Notes under the pieces: model-generated
Told to the model about the DNA's origin: nothing
Databases searched by the model: none
Seen by the model: the letters and a program-made list of their open reading frames with translations, nothing else
Made by a program: the position numbers and the translations under genes
Assembly: GCA_028824015.1 (NCBI GenBank)
Contig: JAPPFC010000021.1
Span: 1 to 36,028, forward strand
Direction of reading: 5' to 3'
DNA: 36,028 nt
DNA from: a bacterium
GTDB lineage: Bacteria > Actinomycetota > Acidimicrobiia > Spongiisociales > ZC4RG35
Shown here: one piece after another, positions 1 to 9,828 of the stretch
Layout: the number at the start of each line of letters is the position of its first letter
Numbering within the stretch: position 1 is the stretch's first letter

Positions 1-51
1 GCCAGGTTGTGGCCCTGGAGGACGGGGGTTCAAGTCCCCTCGGTCGTCCCA
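1..51 (+). tRNA. tRNA-His(GTG), 3' part, cut by window edge
   Basis: The anticodon arm is complete: stem CCAGG/CCTGG at 2-6 and 14-18 enclosing loop TTGTGGC with anticodon GTG at 9-11. The T arm has loop TTCAAGT at 29-35. The acceptor 3' strand is 41-47, followed by C at 48, which fits the C73 discriminator typical of tRNA-His, and an encoded CCA at 49-51. The 5' acceptor strand and D arm lie outside the window. Confidence 0.9.
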
Positions 52-93
52 ATCGTCCTTTGTCGAGGTTCACATGAATACCATCCCGATCCT

Positions 94-1575
94 ATGACGG
101 CCGGAGCTTCTTTGGTGGATGCCGGTCCGTTCGAGAAAATGGTCTCCTTCGAGATTTCTCCTTCGGACCTCAATCAGGCGATGAACCGCGCTTCGCGCCA
201 GATTTCCCGCCAGGTGAACATCGCGGGTTTCCGCCCTGGCAAGGCGCCGCGGCGGCTGGTGGAGAACCAGGTGGGTTTCGAGCGGATACGAGCAGACGCC
301 CTCGAGGAACTTGTCCCTCCCCGGGTGGGGGAGATCCTTTCGGAGACCGAGATCGCCCCGGTGGTCCCGCCCCTCCTGGAATCGGTCACCGACGGCGCAA
401 ACGGATCGGTGAGGGTGGAGGTGAGAGTCACCACCTGGCCTCGTCTGGAGTCGGTTCCCGACTACCGGGGGAGGACCATCCAGGTGAGGACCCTGCCACC
501 GGTCTCAGACGAGGTGGACGCCCGTCTCCAGCAGCTTCGCCACATGTACGCCCCTCTCCAGACGGTTGACCGGGCCGTAGAGAAGGGCGATTACGTGGTG
601 ATCGACATGACGGCGCTGGATGGGGACCGCTCGGTCGAATCCTTGGCGCTCGACGGCTTCAGCTACGAAGTGGGCTCGGAGAGACTGAACGCCCGGATCG
701 ACGAGGGGCTGGTGGGGAAGGAGGCGGGGGATGAAGTCGACATCGCAGCTCCCCTGCCCGAATGGCTTTCCTCCCAGGCCCACGCCACCGACGATGCAGA
801 GCCGTCCGAGACCTCCGGTGAGAACGACGGGGAACCGACCGAAGGCCTGTACCAGATCCGGATCGTCGAGGTGCAGTCCCGTTCCCTGCCCGACCTCGAC
901 GATGCCTGGGCGTCGGAGTACACCGGGCACGAGTCCCTGGAGGATCTCCGCGAGGAGATGGGTGGGGAGTTGGAGACCCAACGCATCGAGACCCAGTGGA
1001 GAATGCTGGCGACCGAGACCATGGCTGAACTCACCTCCGAGTTGGAACTGGACCTGCCGGAGCGTCTGGAATCAGCTCAGATGGAGTTGTTGTTTCGCAA
1101 TCATCTCTCTTCCCTGGAGAGGGCCAAGACCGACTACATGACCTACCTGGAGAGGGTGGGGATCACCCATGAGCAGTTCCTGGAGGGACTGAGAGGCCAG
1201 GCGGTGGCAGGCCTCAAGTCGCGGATATTGATAGATGCGGTGGTCGACTCCGAGGACCTGGTGGTCGACGACGACGAGTTGGCCGAAACCCTGAAGAGGG
1301 CGGCCGAGGACGCGGAGGACCCCCAAGCGTTCCTGCGGCACATGGGGGAAAGTGGTCACCCCGAGCAGATCCGGAGTGATATGCTCCGAACCAGGGCGCA
1401 GGCCTTCCTTGCCATGCAGGTCCAGCCGGTCGACGACGATGGTCAGCCGGTTGAGGTTGAGCCGCCTTCATGGGTGAGGGCCTGGTTTGAACAGGCCGAG
1501 AATCTAGACACAGGCGACGGCCCAGGAGAGACCGTCTACGAAGCGGAGGTAATAAATGACCCGGATCCCGACTGA
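94..1575 (+). CDS. tig: Trigger factor (ribosome-associated chaperone/PPIase)
   Basis: Trigger factor binds the ribosome at L23 near the exit tunnel and shields nascent chains in the cytosol. The ribosome-docking signature GFRPGKAP is at about residues 45-52 of the 493-residue product. An FKBP-like prolyl isomerase domain follows (about 130-260, interrupted by an acidic Glu/Asp-rich insert), then a long helical SurA-like C-terminal domain with an acidic tail. Length is at the upper end for the family. The ATG at 94 has no good ribosome binding site. A TTG at 112 has GGAG five bases upstream and would remove only six residues, so it is a serious alternative start. The 3' end overlaps clpP by 20 bp, consistent with the usual tig-clpP-clpX operon. 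Confidence 0.95.
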   Translation: MTAGASLVDAGPFEKMVSFEISPSDLNQAMNRASRQISRQVNIAGFRPGKAPRRLVENQVGFERIRADALEELVPPRVGEILSETEIAPVVPPLLESVTDGANGSVRVEVRVTTWPRLESVPDYRGRTIQVRTLPPVSDEVDARLQQLRHMYAPLQTVDRAVEKGDYVVIDMTALDGDRSVESLALDGFSYEVGSERLNARIDEGLVGKEAGDEVDIAAPLPEWLSSQAHATDDAEPSETSGENDGEPTEGLYQIRIVEVQSRSLPDLDDAWASEYTGHESLEDLREEMGGELETQRIETQWRMLATETMAELTSELELDLPERLESAQMELLFRNHLSSLERAKTDYMTYLERVGITHEQFLEGLRGQAVAGLKSRILIDAVVDSEDLVVDDDELAETLKRAAEDAEDPQAFLRHMGESGHPEQIRSDMLRTRAQAFLAMQVQPVDDDGQPVEVEPPSWVRAWFEQAENLDTGDGPGETVYEAEVINDPDPD

Positions 1576-2212
1576 GCAGCCCTTCTCTGGCGATCCCATC
1601 CACGGATACATCCCCCTGCCCCACGTCACGGAGCAGACCAGCAGGGGAGAACGCACCTCTGACATCTACAGCCGGCTGCTGAAAGACCGGATCGTCTTTC
1701 TGGGGACCCCGATCGACGACACGGTGGCCAACCTGATCATGGCCCAGATGTTGCACCTTGAGAGCGAGGACCCCGACAAGGACATCTTCCTGTACATAAA
1801 CTCACCGGGCGGACAGATGACCTCTCTCTTTGCCCTGTACGACACCATGCAGTACGTGAGACCCGCCATCAGCACCGTCTGCATGGGGATGGCCGCTTCG
1901 GCGGCGGCGGTGCTGCTGGCCGGGGGCGCAGAGGGGAAGCGTTACGCCTTGCCCCACGCCCGCGTGATGCTTCACCAGCCACACGGTGGGGCCCAGGGCC
2001 AGGCCACCGACATAGAGATCCAGGCCCGGCTGATCCTCCAGATGAGAGAGCAGACCAACAAGATACTGGCCCATCACACCGGCCAGGAGTTGGACAAGGT
2101 AGCCCGGGACACCGATCGGGACTTCTGGATGATGGCGGATGAGGCGGCCGAATACGGCGTGATCGACAAGGTGCTCACCCGCCAGACCCTCACCGCGGTC
2201 GGAAACGACTGA
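1556..2212 (+). CDS. clpP: ATP-dependent Clp protease proteolytic subunit
   Basis: This is the serine peptidase barrel of the Clp protease, which degrades substrates fed by ClpX or ClpC. The catalytic triad is visible: Ser115 in [10 protein letters not shown], His140 in [10 protein letters not shown] and Asp189 in DTDRDFW. The 218-residue length is normal and includes a short N-terminal propeptide. The ATG at 1556 has GGAGG at 1545-1549 six bases upstream and lies inside the end of tig, implying translational coupling. Most actinobacteria carry two adjacent clpP genes (clpP1, clpP2); only one is present between tig and clpX here. The gene is followed directly by clpX. Confidence 0.97.
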   Translation: MTRIPTEQPFSGDPIHGYIPLPHVTEQTSRGERTSDIYSRLLKDRIVFLGTPIDDTVANLIMAQMLHLESEDPDKDIFLYINSPGGQMTSLFALYDTMQYVRPAISTVCMGMAASAAAVLLAGGAEGKRYALPHARVMLHQPHGGAQGQATDIEIQARLILQMREQTNKILAHHTGQELDKVARDTDRDFWMMADEAAEYGVIDKVLTRQTLTAVGND

Positions 2213-2222
2213 GGTCGGTTCG

Positions 2223-3476
2223 GTGGTACGAGAAGGAGCAGATCTCCTCAAGTGCAGTTTCTGCGGACAATCCCAGAAACAGGTCTTGAAGTTGATTGCA
2301 GGCCCAGGTGTCTACATCTGCAACGAGTGCATCGATCTCTGCAACGAGATCATCGATGAGGAGACCTCCACCGAGAGTCACCGGATAGAGGAAGTACCCA
2401 ATCCCACCGATATCTACAAGTACCTCGACTCCTACGTGGTCGGCCAGGATGTGGCCAAGAGGTCCCTGGCGGTGGCGGTCTACAACCACTACAAGCGTCT
2501 CCGGCTCGGCAGTCGCGCTCATTCGGATGTTGAAGTGGAGAAATCCAACATACTCCTGGTCGGGCCGACCGGTTCGGGGAAGACGCTTCTGGCCCGGACC
2601 CTGGCCCGGCAACTGAACGTTCCCATCGCCATAACCGACGCCACCGCCCTCACCGAGGCAGGATATGTGGGCGAAGATGTTGAGAACATCCTCCTGAGGC
2701 TGGTGCAAGCAGCAGACTACGACCTGAAACTGGCTCAGACCGGCATCGTTTACATCGACGAGATAGACAAGGTGGCCCGCAAGGCGGACAATCCGTCCAT
2801 CACCAGGGACGTGTCGGGGGAGGGAGTCCAGCAGGCATTGCTGAAGATCCTGGAAGGGACCGTGGCCTCGATCCCGCCTCAGGGAGGTCGAAAGCACCCC
2901 CACCAAGAGTTCCTCCAACTCGACACCACCGACATTCTGTTCATCTGCGGAGGGGCTTTCGACGGCCTGGAGGACATCATCGCCCGCCGGGTGGGGAGCG
3001 GGTCGGTGGGATTCGGGGCCGACATCAAGTCGCGCAACGATCGGGACAACGGAGACCTGCTGCGCCGGGTGCTTCCCGAGGACCTCATCAGATACGGCCT
3101 GATCCCCGAGTTCATAGGGCGCCTGCCGGTGTTGAGCGCGGTCCATCCCCTTTCTGTCGACGATCTCGTCAAGATTCTCCAGGAGCCTCGCAACGCCCTG
3201 GTCAAGCAGTACCGCCACCTGCTGGACCTGGATGACGTCGAGTTGATTTTCACCCCCCAGGCGATCAACGAGATAGCCGACCAGGCGCTGGCCCGCGGGA
3301 CGGGCGCGCGGGGTTTGCGAGCGATCATGGAGGACCTGCTTCGCGACCTCATGTTCCAGGCTCCCACCCGCTCCGATATCCGGAGGGTGGTTGTGGACCA
3401 CCTGATGGTGCAAGAAGGAAACGTAGCCTCACTCAGGGACGCCCGGTCACAACGCCATCGTGAGCAGACCGCCTGA
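2223..3476 (+). CDS. clpX: ATP-dependent Clp protease ATPase subunit ClpX
   Basis: ClpX is the AAA+ unfoldase that recognises and threads substrates into ClpP. The N-terminal zinc-binding domain has Cys11, Cys14, Cys33 and Cys36. Walker A is GPTGSGKT at 114-121, the pore loop GYVG at 147-150 and Walker B ends in Asp179-Glu180 (VYIDEID). An RKH pore element (GGRKHPHQE) and the arginine-finger region EFIGRLPV are also present. The product is 417 residues, typical of the family. The start is a GTG ten bases after the clpP stop, with GAGG overlapping that stop. The ClpP-binding loop was not checked in detail. Confidence 0.97.
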   Translation: MVREGADLLKCSFCGQSQKQVLKLIAGPGVYICNECIDLCNEIIDEETSTESHRIEEVPNPTDIYKYLDSYVVGQDVAKRSLAVAVYNHYKRLRLGSRAHSDVEVEKSNILLVGPTGSGKTLLARTLARQLNVPIAITDATALTEAGYVGEDVENILLRLVQAADYDLKLAQTGIVYIDEIDKVARKADNPSITRDVSGEGVQQALLKILEGTVASIPPQGGRKHPHQEFLQLDTTDILFICGGAFDGLEDIIARRVGSGSVGFGADIKSRNDRDNGDLLRRVLPEDLIRYGLIPEFIGRLPVLSAVHPLSVDDLVKILQEPRNALVKQYRHLLDLDDVELIFTPQAINEIADQALARGTGARGLRAIMEDLLRDLMFQAPTRSDIRRVVVDHLMVQEGNVASLRDARSQRHREQTA

Positions 3477-3505
3477 GTCGCTGCCGCGACCGGAGGGCTC
3501 CCGTT

Positions 3506-6085
3506 ATGAATGACGTCTACGAACCCGCGGAGATCGAGTCCCGTTGGTACTCCCGCTGGGAGGCCGCCGGCGTTTTCCGACCCGAGTACCGACCGGACGG
3601 CGACCCGTTCTGCGTGGTGATCCCCCCTCCCAACGTAACCGGCTCCCTGCACATGGGGCATGCTCTCAATCACGCCATACATGATGTGATAGCCCGGCGC
3701 CGGAGGATGCAGGGATGGTCGGTGCTCTGGCTGCCGGGGTCGGACCATGCCGGCATCGCCACCCAGAATGTGGTGGAGAAGTCCCTGGCGGAGAAGGGTC
3801 TGAACCGGTTCGATCTCGGTAGGGAGGCGTTCATCGATCAGGTTTGGGAGTGGAAGGACGTCTACGGGTGGCGGATCACCCAACAGATCCGGAGAATGGG
3901 CAACTCCTGTGATTGGACGCGGGAGCGATTCACGCTCGATGAGGGCTTGTCCCGGGCCGTCGTCGAGGTCTTCGTGCGCCTTTACGCCGACGGGCTGATC
4001 TATCGGGGGGAGCGGATAATCAACTGGTGTCCGCGTTGTGAGACGGCGCTGGCGGAGATAGAGGTGGAGTACCGGGACACCGGCGGGGAACTGGTGCAGA
4101 TCCTCTATCCGTTCACGGACGGCGGCGGGGGGATGACCGTGACCACCACCCGGGCGGAGACGATGTTGGGCGATACCGGTGTTGCCGTACATCCCGGTGA
4201 CTCCCGCTACCGGGAGATGGTTGGCAGAACGATCCGGCTTCCCCTCATGGGCAGGTCGATCCCGGTGGTGGCCGATCCCGGTGTCGACCCGGAGTTCGGG
4301 ACGGGGGCCGTGAAGGTCACCCCGGCGCACGATCCCCTGGACTTCGAGATATCCGAACGCCAGTCCTTGGAGAAGCTGCTGGTGCTGGACGACAAGGGGG
4401 TCGTCACCCGGGCGGGGGGCCCATTCTCGGGGATGGACCGCTTCGAAGCCAGGGAGGCGGTGATCGACGCCCTGGATAAGGAGGGGTTGCTGGTCGGCCG
4501 GGAGCCCTACCGGCACTCGGTCGGTCTGTGTTACCGCTGCGAGACAGTGGTGGAGCCTCTTCTGTCCACCCAGTGGTTTGTGAGAGTTGACGAATTGGCG
4601 CGACCCGCCATCGGGGCGGTCAGAGAGGGGGACAACCGCTTCATCCCTGCCCATTGGGAGAAGAGCTATTTCCATTGGATGGAGAATCTGCGTGACTGGT
4701 GCATCTCCCGCCAGATCTGGTGGGGACACCGGATCCCGGCCTGGTACTGCTCCTCCGACCATGTGACCGTGGCCCGCACCGCACCGGAGGCCTGCGGGAC
4801 ATGCGGAGCCGGAGAACTCCGCCAGGACCCCGATGTCCTGGATACCTGGTTCTCCTCCGCGTTGTGGCCCTTCTCGACCCTCGGGTGGCCCGATGAGACC
4901 GAAGACCTGGCCAGGTTCTATCCCAACGACGTGTTGATCACCGGCTTCGACATCATCTACTTCTGGGTGGCCCGGATGCTGAAAATGGGGCTTCGCTTCC
5001 TGGAGGACGTCCCCTTCAAAGAGACTGTAATTCATGGCCTGGTGCGCGACAGCGCGGGGCACAAGATGTCCAAGTCCCTGGGGAACACCATCGATCCACT
5101 GGAGGTGGCTGATCGGTACGGGGCCGATCCGCTTCGTCTGGCCCTGATCCAGGCGGCGAATCCCGGCCAGGACGTCCCGCTCGACATGGAGTGGGTGGAG
5201 GGGACGCGTCGGTTCGGAAACAAGCTGTGGAATGCGGTCCGTTACACCCTCCGGCACGTTCCCGGGGGAAGCGTCCCCTCCCATGGCGGATATCCGGCCC
5301 ATCCCGGTCCGGTGGATCGCTGGGTGTTGGCAGGCCTCGGTGAGATGGCCGACCGTTTCGACCGGTTCTGTGACGAGTACCGGTTCTCCGATGCTTACGG
5401 TCTCCTGTACAACTTTGCCTGGGCAGAGGTGTTCGATTGGTACCTGGAGATGTCCAAGACGGCCCTGGTCGGCCCCGAGGAGGCCGAGACCACCCGCCAG
5501 ACTCTGGGTGTGGTGGTGAGAGACCTTCTCAAGTTCTTTCATCCCGCCATCCCCTTCCTGACGGAGGAGCTGTGGTCCCATCTGGTGGGAGACGGATTGC
5601 TGGCCGGCTCGGATTGGCCGGAGGTGCCGGTCTACGATCCCGCTCCCGAAATGGAGGATCTGAAGGCTCTGGTCTCGGGTGTTCGGCAATTCCGGGCGGC
5701 CCAGGGTTTGAGCCATCGCCGGACCCTCCCGCTGGGCGTTACCGGGGGACCTCCCCGGTGGGTGGCGAAAATGGTGGAGGAGATGGTCGGGGTGGAGATC
5801 AGCGCCTTGACGGAGGCGCCTGGCGACGGCCACATCCATCTGCCCACCGGTCGGTGGGAGGGCTACCTCCCTGTGCGGGGACTGGTGGACCTCGAAGCCG
5901 AGCGCCAACGCCTTGACCGGTCGATCGCCCGGCTCGAAACCCAGGTGTCCCGGTCCTCTCAAAAGCTCTCGAACCGGAATTTCACCGAGCGGGCGCCGGC
6001 CGCGGTGGTGGAGAAGGAACGGGAGAAGCTGGCCGAGGCCTCGGGTCGGCTAAGCTCTCTCCGTTCGCGACGCGAGGCGCTCTAG
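3506..6085 (+). CDS. valS: Valyl-tRNA synthetase
   Basis: Class I aminoacyl-tRNA synthetase that charges tRNA-Val, with an editing domain that removes mischarged threonine. The HIGH motif appears as HMGH at 49-52 within NVTGSLHMGHALN, and KMSKS is at 520-524. The connective editing domain lies between them (TTTRAETMLGDTGVAVHP). The anticodon-binding domain follows, and the C-terminal roughly 65 residues form the basic coiled coil typical of ValRS (LEAERQRLDRSIARLE). Length of 859 residues is normal. GGAGG at 3492-3496 precedes the ATG by nine bases. folC begins three bases after the stop, so the two are probably co-transcribed. Confidence 0.98.
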   Translation: MNDVYEPAEIESRWYSRWEAAGVFRPEYRPDGDPFCVVIPPPNVTGSLHMGHALNHAIHDVIARRRRMQGWSVLWLPGSDHAGIATQNVVEKSLAEKGLNRFDLGREAFIDQVWEWKDVYGWRITQQIRRMGNSCDWTRERFTLDEGLSRAVVEVFVRLYADGLIYRGERIINWCPRCETALAEIEVEYRDTGGELVQILYPFTDGGGGMTVTTTRAETMLGDTGVAVHPGDSRYREMVGRTIRLPLMGRSIPVVADPGVDPEFGTGAVKVTPAHDPLDFEISERQSLEKLLVLDDKGVVTRAGGPFSGMDRFEAREAVIDALDKEGLLVGREPYRHSVGLCYRCETVVEPLLSTQWFVRVDELARPAIGAVREGDNRFIPAHWEKSYFHWMENLRDWCISRQIWWGHRIPAWYCSSDHVTVARTAPEACGTCGAGELRQDPDVLDTWFSSALWPFSTLGWPDETEDLARFYPNDVLITGFDIIYFWVARMLKMGLRFLEDVPFKETVIHGLVRDSAGHKMSKSLGNTIDPLEVADRYGADPLRLALIQAANPGQDVPLDMEWVEGTRRFGNKLWNAVRYTLRHVPGGSVPSHGGYPAHPGPVDRWVLAGLGEMADRFDRFCDEYRFSDAYGLLYNFAWAEVFDWYLEMSKTALVGPEEAETTRQTLGVVVRDLLKFFHPAIPFLTEELWSHLVGDGLLAGSDWPEVPVYDPAPEMEDLKALVSGVRQFRAAQGLSHRRTLPLGVTGGPPRWVAKMVEEMVGVEISALTEAPGDGHIHLPTGRWEGYLPVRGLVDLEAERQRLDRSIARLETQVSRSSQKLSNRNFTERAPAAVVEKEREKLAEASGRLSSLRSRREAL

Positions 6086-6088
6086 CGA

Positions 6089-7381
6089 ATGAACTACACC
6101 GAAGCGGTTGAGTATCTCGACTCCTGCATAGGCCTGGGCAGGAGGTTCGGTTTGGAACCCATGCGGTCGGTGATGTCCCGGATGGGAGATCCGCAGGACC
6201 GCTGTCGGGCGATACATGTGGCGGGTACCAACGGCAAGACCTCCACGTCCAGGATGGCGGGACGGGTGCTCCTGACCCAGGGCTACAGCGCCGGCGTCTT
6301 CATCTCCCCCCATCTCCAGACGGTGCAGGAGAGGATCGCCGTGAACGGCCGCGACCTGACCCAAGCCCAGTTCGCCGAGGCCATATCCGAGGTGGCCGAC
6401 ACGGTCGTCGAAGAGGTGGCGGACGGAGGCCGTCCCCTCACCTACTTCGAGTTGACCACCGCCGCCGCCTTTGGACACTTCCGTCGGGCCGGGGTCGACG
6501 CAATGGTGATGGAGGTGGGTTTGGGAGGACGGTTGGACGCCACCAATGTGATGTCGGCGGAAGTTGCGGTGCTCACCGGGCTGAGCTTTGATCACACCGA
6601 GTACCTGGGGGACACCCTGCCCGAGATTGCAGCCGAGAAGCTGGGAATCATGGATCCGGGGGCGCGGCTGGTATGCGGATCCATTCCCTCGGAAGCCGCT
6701 CCGGTGGTGGAGCGGAAGGCGCGAAACGCCGGAGCCGACGTGGTGTGGCTCGGGAAGGACTTCGGTGTCAGGTCGGTCTCTCCCAGGCCGGGAGGAGGAT
6801 GGGCGGTCACGGTGGACGGGCTGTACGGGTCTTACGAGAACCTGGAACTCCCCTTACGGGGCCGTCATCAAACCCGGAATCTGGCGGTGGCGGTGGCCGC
6901 CGCGGAATCCTGGCTGGAGGGAGGTCTTGACGGTGAGAGGTTGAGGTCAGGGCTCTCTGCTCTCTCCGTCCCGGGACGGATGGAACTGATCACGGTCGGC
7001 GCAACGCCCATTCTCCTGGACGGGGCCCACAACCCTGAGGCATGCTCGGTGCTGGCCAAGTCGCTGGCCGAGGAGTTCGGTAGCCGCAAGTGGGTGGGCG
7101 TTCTGGGGATGATGAAGGACAAGGACCTGGAGACGATGGTCAGACACCTGGCGCCTCATCTCGACAGGGTGGTGGCTACCCGCGTCGACTACTCTCGGGC
7201 CCTCTCCCCTCGGTCCATTGCCCGGCGGGTGAGGAAGGTGTCTGATCTGGATGTCGAGGAGTGCAAGGACCCGGCCGAGGCGGTCCGTGAGGCGTGCGTG
7301 CTGGCCGGCGACCGGGGGCGGGTGCTGGTGGCCGGCTCGCTCTACCTGGTGGGGGAGGTTCGGACGCTGCTAGGCCTGTAG
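6089..7381 (+). CDS. folC: Bifunctional dihydrofolate synthase/folylpolyglutamate synthase
   Basis: Mur-ligase-type ATP-dependent enzyme that adds glutamate to dihydropteroate and folates in the cytosol. The ATP-binding loop is GTNGKTSTS at 47-55, followed by the family sequences SPHLQTVQERI and EVGLGGRLDATN. A C-terminal glutamate-binding domain contains LLDGAHNPEA. At 430 residues the length is typical. The ATG is three bases downstream of the valS stop, which suggests coupling. valS-folC adjacency is common in bacteria and supports the assignment. Whether the enzyme performs both reactions cannot be told from sequence alone. Confidence 0.95.
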   Translation: MNYTEAVEYLDSCIGLGRRFGLEPMRSVMSRMGDPQDRCRAIHVAGTNGKTSTSRMAGRVLLTQGYSAGVFISPHLQTVQERIAVNGRDLTQAQFAEAISEVADTVVEEVADGGRPLTYFELTTAAAFGHFRRAGVDAMVMEVGLGGRLDATNVMSAEVAVLTGLSFDHTEYLGDTLPEIAAEKLGIMDPGARLVCGSIPSEAAPVVERKARNAGADVVWLGKDFGVRSVSPRPGGGWAVTVDGLYGSYENLELPLRGRHQTRNLAVAVAAAESWLEGGLDGERLRSGLSALSVPGRMELITVGATPILLDGAHNPEACSVLAKSLAEEFGSRKWVGVLGMMKDKDLETMVRHLAPHLDRVVATRVDYSRALSPRSIARRVRKVSDLDVEECKDPAEAVREACVLAGDRGRVLVAGSLYLVGEVRTLLGL

Positions 7382-7426
7382 AAGCGGGTGAGCCGGGGGG
7401 AGAGAGCGCCTAACCTTGTCCCGTAG

Positions 7427-7500
7427 GCCGGAGTAGCTCAGCCAGGCAGAGCAGCTCACTCGTAATGAGCAGGCCAGGGGTTCGAATCCCCTCTCCGGCT
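7427..7500 (+). tRNA. tRNA-Thr(CGT)
   Basis: Complete cloverleaf. The acceptor stem is GCCGGAG (7427-7433) paired with CTCCGGC (7493-7499), with T73 at 7500. The anticodon stem is GCTCA/TGAGC around loop CTCGTAA, giving anticodon CGT at 7461-7463, which reads the threonine codon ACG. The T loop is TTCGAAT. The next bases are CAA, so the 3' CCA is not encoded, unlike the His and Ala tRNAs in this window. ndk begins 19 nt downstream. Confidence 0.96.
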
Positions 7501-7519
7501 CAAATAGAATCTTTTTCGT

Positions 7520-7936
7520 ATGGCATGTGAACGAACTTTTGTAATGGTCAAGCCCGACGGGGTTGAGCGCGGCTTGGTGGGTGAGATTATCCGGCGGCTC
7601 GAGTCGAAGGGTCTGCGGCTGGTGGAGGCCCGCATGCAAACGGTCGGCGCCGAACTGGCCGGTGATCACTATGCCGAGCACCGGGACCGTCCCTTCTACG
7701 GGGAGCTGATCGCCTTCATAACCGGAGGGCCGGTGATGGCGATGGTATGGGAGGGGGAATCGGCGGTGTCGGTGGCCAGGCTCTTGATAGGCCCGACCAA
7801 CCCGGCCACGGCGCCACCCGGCACTATTCGGGGAGACTTCGGTTTGGAGACCACCCAGAACCTGGTGCACGGCTCTGACTCTTCCACCAGCGCAAAGAGG
7901 GAGATAGCCCTGTGGTTCGGTTATCATCCCGAGTAG
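7520..7936 (+). CDS. ndk: Nucleoside diphosphate kinase
   Basis: Transfers the gamma phosphate of ATP to nucleoside diphosphates through a phosphohistidine intermediate. The active-site histidine is His117 in NLVHGSDS. The N-terminal [18 protein letters not shown] is the family signature, and the 138-residue length is standard. The ATG lies 19 nt after the end of tRNA-Thr. The intervening sequence (CAAATAGAATCTTTTTCGT) has no Shine-Dalgarno sequence, so a processed tRNA-ndk transcript or leaderless translation is possible. mreB begins 27 nt after the stop. Confidence 0.97.
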   Translation: MACERTFVMVKPDGVERGLVGEIIRRLESKGLRLVEARMQTVGAELAGDHYAEHRDRPFYGELIAFITGGPVMAMVWEGESAVSVARLLIGPTNPATAPPGTIRGDFGLETTQNLVHGSDSSTSAKREIALWFGYHPE

Positions 7937-7963
7937 CCGCTTAGGGTTGCACCCGAAGATGAG

Positions 7964-8986
7964 ATGTTCTCCATGATTTTGGGCAGCCAGGACATGGCAA
8001 TTGACCTCGGGACTGCCAACACCCTGGTGTATTTGCGCGGGAAGGGGGTGGTGTTGGGCGAGCCGTCGGTGGTCGCCATCGACTCTCGGTCGGGAGAACT
8101 GCTGGCGGTGGGCGCCGAGGCCAAGCACATGATCGGGCGGACACCGGCACAGATTACGGCCATTCGCCCTCTGCGGGACGGCGTGATCGCCGACTTCGAC
8201 ACCACCGCCAGGATGATTCGCTACTTTGTCAAGAAGGTCCAGCCGAGGTGGTTCTATCGCCCCGAGATCGTGATTTGCGTACCCTCGGAGAGCAGCACGG
8301 TGGAACGCAGGGCCGCAGAGGATGCGGCATTCAAAGCCGGAGCGCGCAGGGCCTATGTCATAGAAGAGAGCATGGCCGCCGCTATAGGAGAGGACCTGCC
8401 GGTCTCCGAGGCGAAGGGCTCGATGGTGGTGGACATCGGAGGCGGAACCACCGAGATAGGCGTTCTGTCCCTGGGGGGAGTGGTTGCGGGCCGGAGCATC
8501 CGCACGGCCGGATACGCGATGGACCAATCGATCATCGAGTGGATCCAGTATGAGAAGGGGCTTCGGATCGGAACTCGTACCGCCGAGGATCTCAAGATCG
8601 CCATCGGCTCGGCCTGGCCCCGTGAGAACCGGATGGCCGAAATCCAGGGACACAACGTCCATACCGGCCAGCCCGACAAGGTGGTTGTCTCCACCTCGGA
8701 GATCCGGGAGGCGATCAAGCAACCGGTGGACGAGATTGTGGACGCGGTGAAGAAGACTCTCACCGTCGTCAACCCTGACATCGCATCCGACATCATCGGC
8801 CAGGGGATCCTGGTGACCGGGGGAGGCGCCCTGCTGGCCGGGTTGAAGGAGTTGTTGGAGAAGGAAATCAAGATCAAGGTGAGGGTGTCCGCCAACCCCC
8901 TGCTCTCTGTGGTGTTGGGAGCCGGCAAGTGCCTGGAGGAAAGGCAATCGTTCAGAAACGTGCTTTCTATCACGTCCAGCGTTTGA
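7964..8986 (+). CDS. mreB: Rod shape-determining protein MreB (bacterial actin)
   Basis: Actin-fold ATPase that forms membrane-associated filaments directing lateral wall synthesis. The phosphate-1 loop is AIDLGTANTLVY near the N-terminus, phosphate-2 is VVDIGGGTTEIGV mid-protein, and the adenosine motif is ILVTGGGALLAGL near the C-terminus. Length of 340 residues is typical. A second ATG three codons downstream (7973) is an alternative start; neither has a strong ribosome binding site. It heads the mreB-mreC-mreD-mrdA-rodA module, which implies a rod-shaped or elongating cell. Confidence 0.96.
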   Translation: MFSMILGSQDMAIDLGTANTLVYLRGKGVVLGEPSVVAIDSRSGELLAVGAEAKHMIGRTPAQITAIRPLRDGVIADFDTTARMIRYFVKKVQPRWFYRPEIVICVPSESSTVERRAAEDAAFKAGARRAYVIEESMAAAIGEDLPVSEAKGSMVVDIGGGTTEIGVLSLGGVVAGRSIRTAGYAMDQSIIEWIQYEKGLRIGTRTAEDLKIAIGSAWPRENRMAEIQGHNVHTGQPDKVVVSTSEIREAIKQPVDEIVDAVKKTLTVVNPDIASDIIGQGILVTGGGALLAGLKELLEKEIKIKVRVSANPLLSVVLGAGKCLEERQSFRNVLSITSSV

Positions 8987-9006
8987 CCTAAAACGACGGA
9001 ATCGCC

Positions 9007-9828
9007 GTGTATGAGTTCAGGTCCAGAGGCCGGACCCTGGCGCTTTCGGTATTGCTGGTGGCCTCGCTGTTGCTGGCCACCCTGGAGGTGAGGGCCGACA
9101 GTTGGGGAGTCTTGCGAGTGGGCCTGGGAAGTTGGCTGGTGCCGCTGCAGAGGATGGCGGTGGAGGTCTTTGACCCGCTGGTGGCGACCGTGGAGGGGTT
9201 GGCAGGGATTGCCTCCCTGCGATCGGAGAATGCCGCATTGCGAGCGGAGCTGGCCGAAACCCAAGCCGAGATGGCGGCGGTCGAGGATCAACTGGCCCGC
9301 CTGGACTCCCTGGAGCGGTTGGTGGACCTGGATCTCCCCGATGTGGAACAGACGAGGACCCTGGCGAACGTGGTGGGGAGGCAGGTGGGCTTCGAGTTCC
9401 ACCTGAGGATTGACAAGGGGCTGGAGGAGGGAGTCGTGCCGGGGAACCCGGTTCTGGATGAGAACGGATACCTTTTGGGGAGAGTCGGGGCTTCGACGGA
9501 GGACTTCGCCACCGTGATACCCCTTTCGGCTGACGTGGAGGGTCTGACGGTGCTCGTGGCGGGTAGTGTCGGGGTCCTGCGGCCGCAGGTGGGATCGGAG
9601 TTGCTCAGTCTGGAGGTGGTTGACAGCCCGCCGATAGTCGCCGAGGGTGAAGATGTGGTCACATCCCAGTTGTCGGTGAGCTTTCCTCCCGGCTTGCCGG
9701 TTGGCTCCCTGGTGGGAGAAGCCCAGGTGGTGGGATCGGTCTTGCGCGGGACGGTCAAGCCCTTCTCTGATCCTCAGAGGGCGAGGGCGGTGTTGGTGGT
9801 GTCCTGGCCACCGGGGCCCAGTGAGTAG
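9007..9828 (+). CDS. mreC: Rod shape-determining protein MreC
   Basis: Bitopic membrane protein that scaffolds the elongasome between MreB/MreD and PBP2. A single N-terminal transmembrane helix lies at about 11-27 (ALSVLLVASLLLATLEV). A coiled coil follows at about 70-100 (LRSENAALRAELAETQAEM), then the beta-rich periplasmic domain with VVGRQVGFEFHLRIDKG and the conserved G-V-x-x-G-x-P-V pattern. The product is 273 residues. The start is a GTG 20 nt after mreB with a weak GGA upstream. The mreD start overlaps its stop codon. Confidence 0.92.
   Translation: MYEFRSRGRTLALSVLLVASLLLATLEVRADSWGVLRVGLGSWLVPLQRMAVEVFDPLVATVEGLAGIASLRSENAALRAELAETQAEMAAVEDQLARLDSLERLVDLDLPDVEQTRTLANVVGRQVGFEFHLRIDKGLEEGVVPGNPVLDENGYLLGRVGASTEDFATVIPLSADVEGLTVLVAGSVGVLRPQVGSELLSLEVVDSPPIVAEGEDVVTSQLSVSFPPGLPVGSLVGEAQVVGSVLRGTVKPFSDPQRARAVLVVSWPPGPSE

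Noticed and set aside
2879..5962. A 1027-codon open frame on the minus strand
   Set aside because: It lies opposite clpX and valS, both certain from their motifs. High GC makes long antisense frames common, and its sequence shows no domain.
7370..8947. A long minus-strand frame across tRNA-Thr, ndk and mreB
   Set aside because: It reads through the tRNA as GFEPLACSLRVSCSAWLSYS, a well-known artefact of translating tRNA genes, and is antisense to ndk and mreB.
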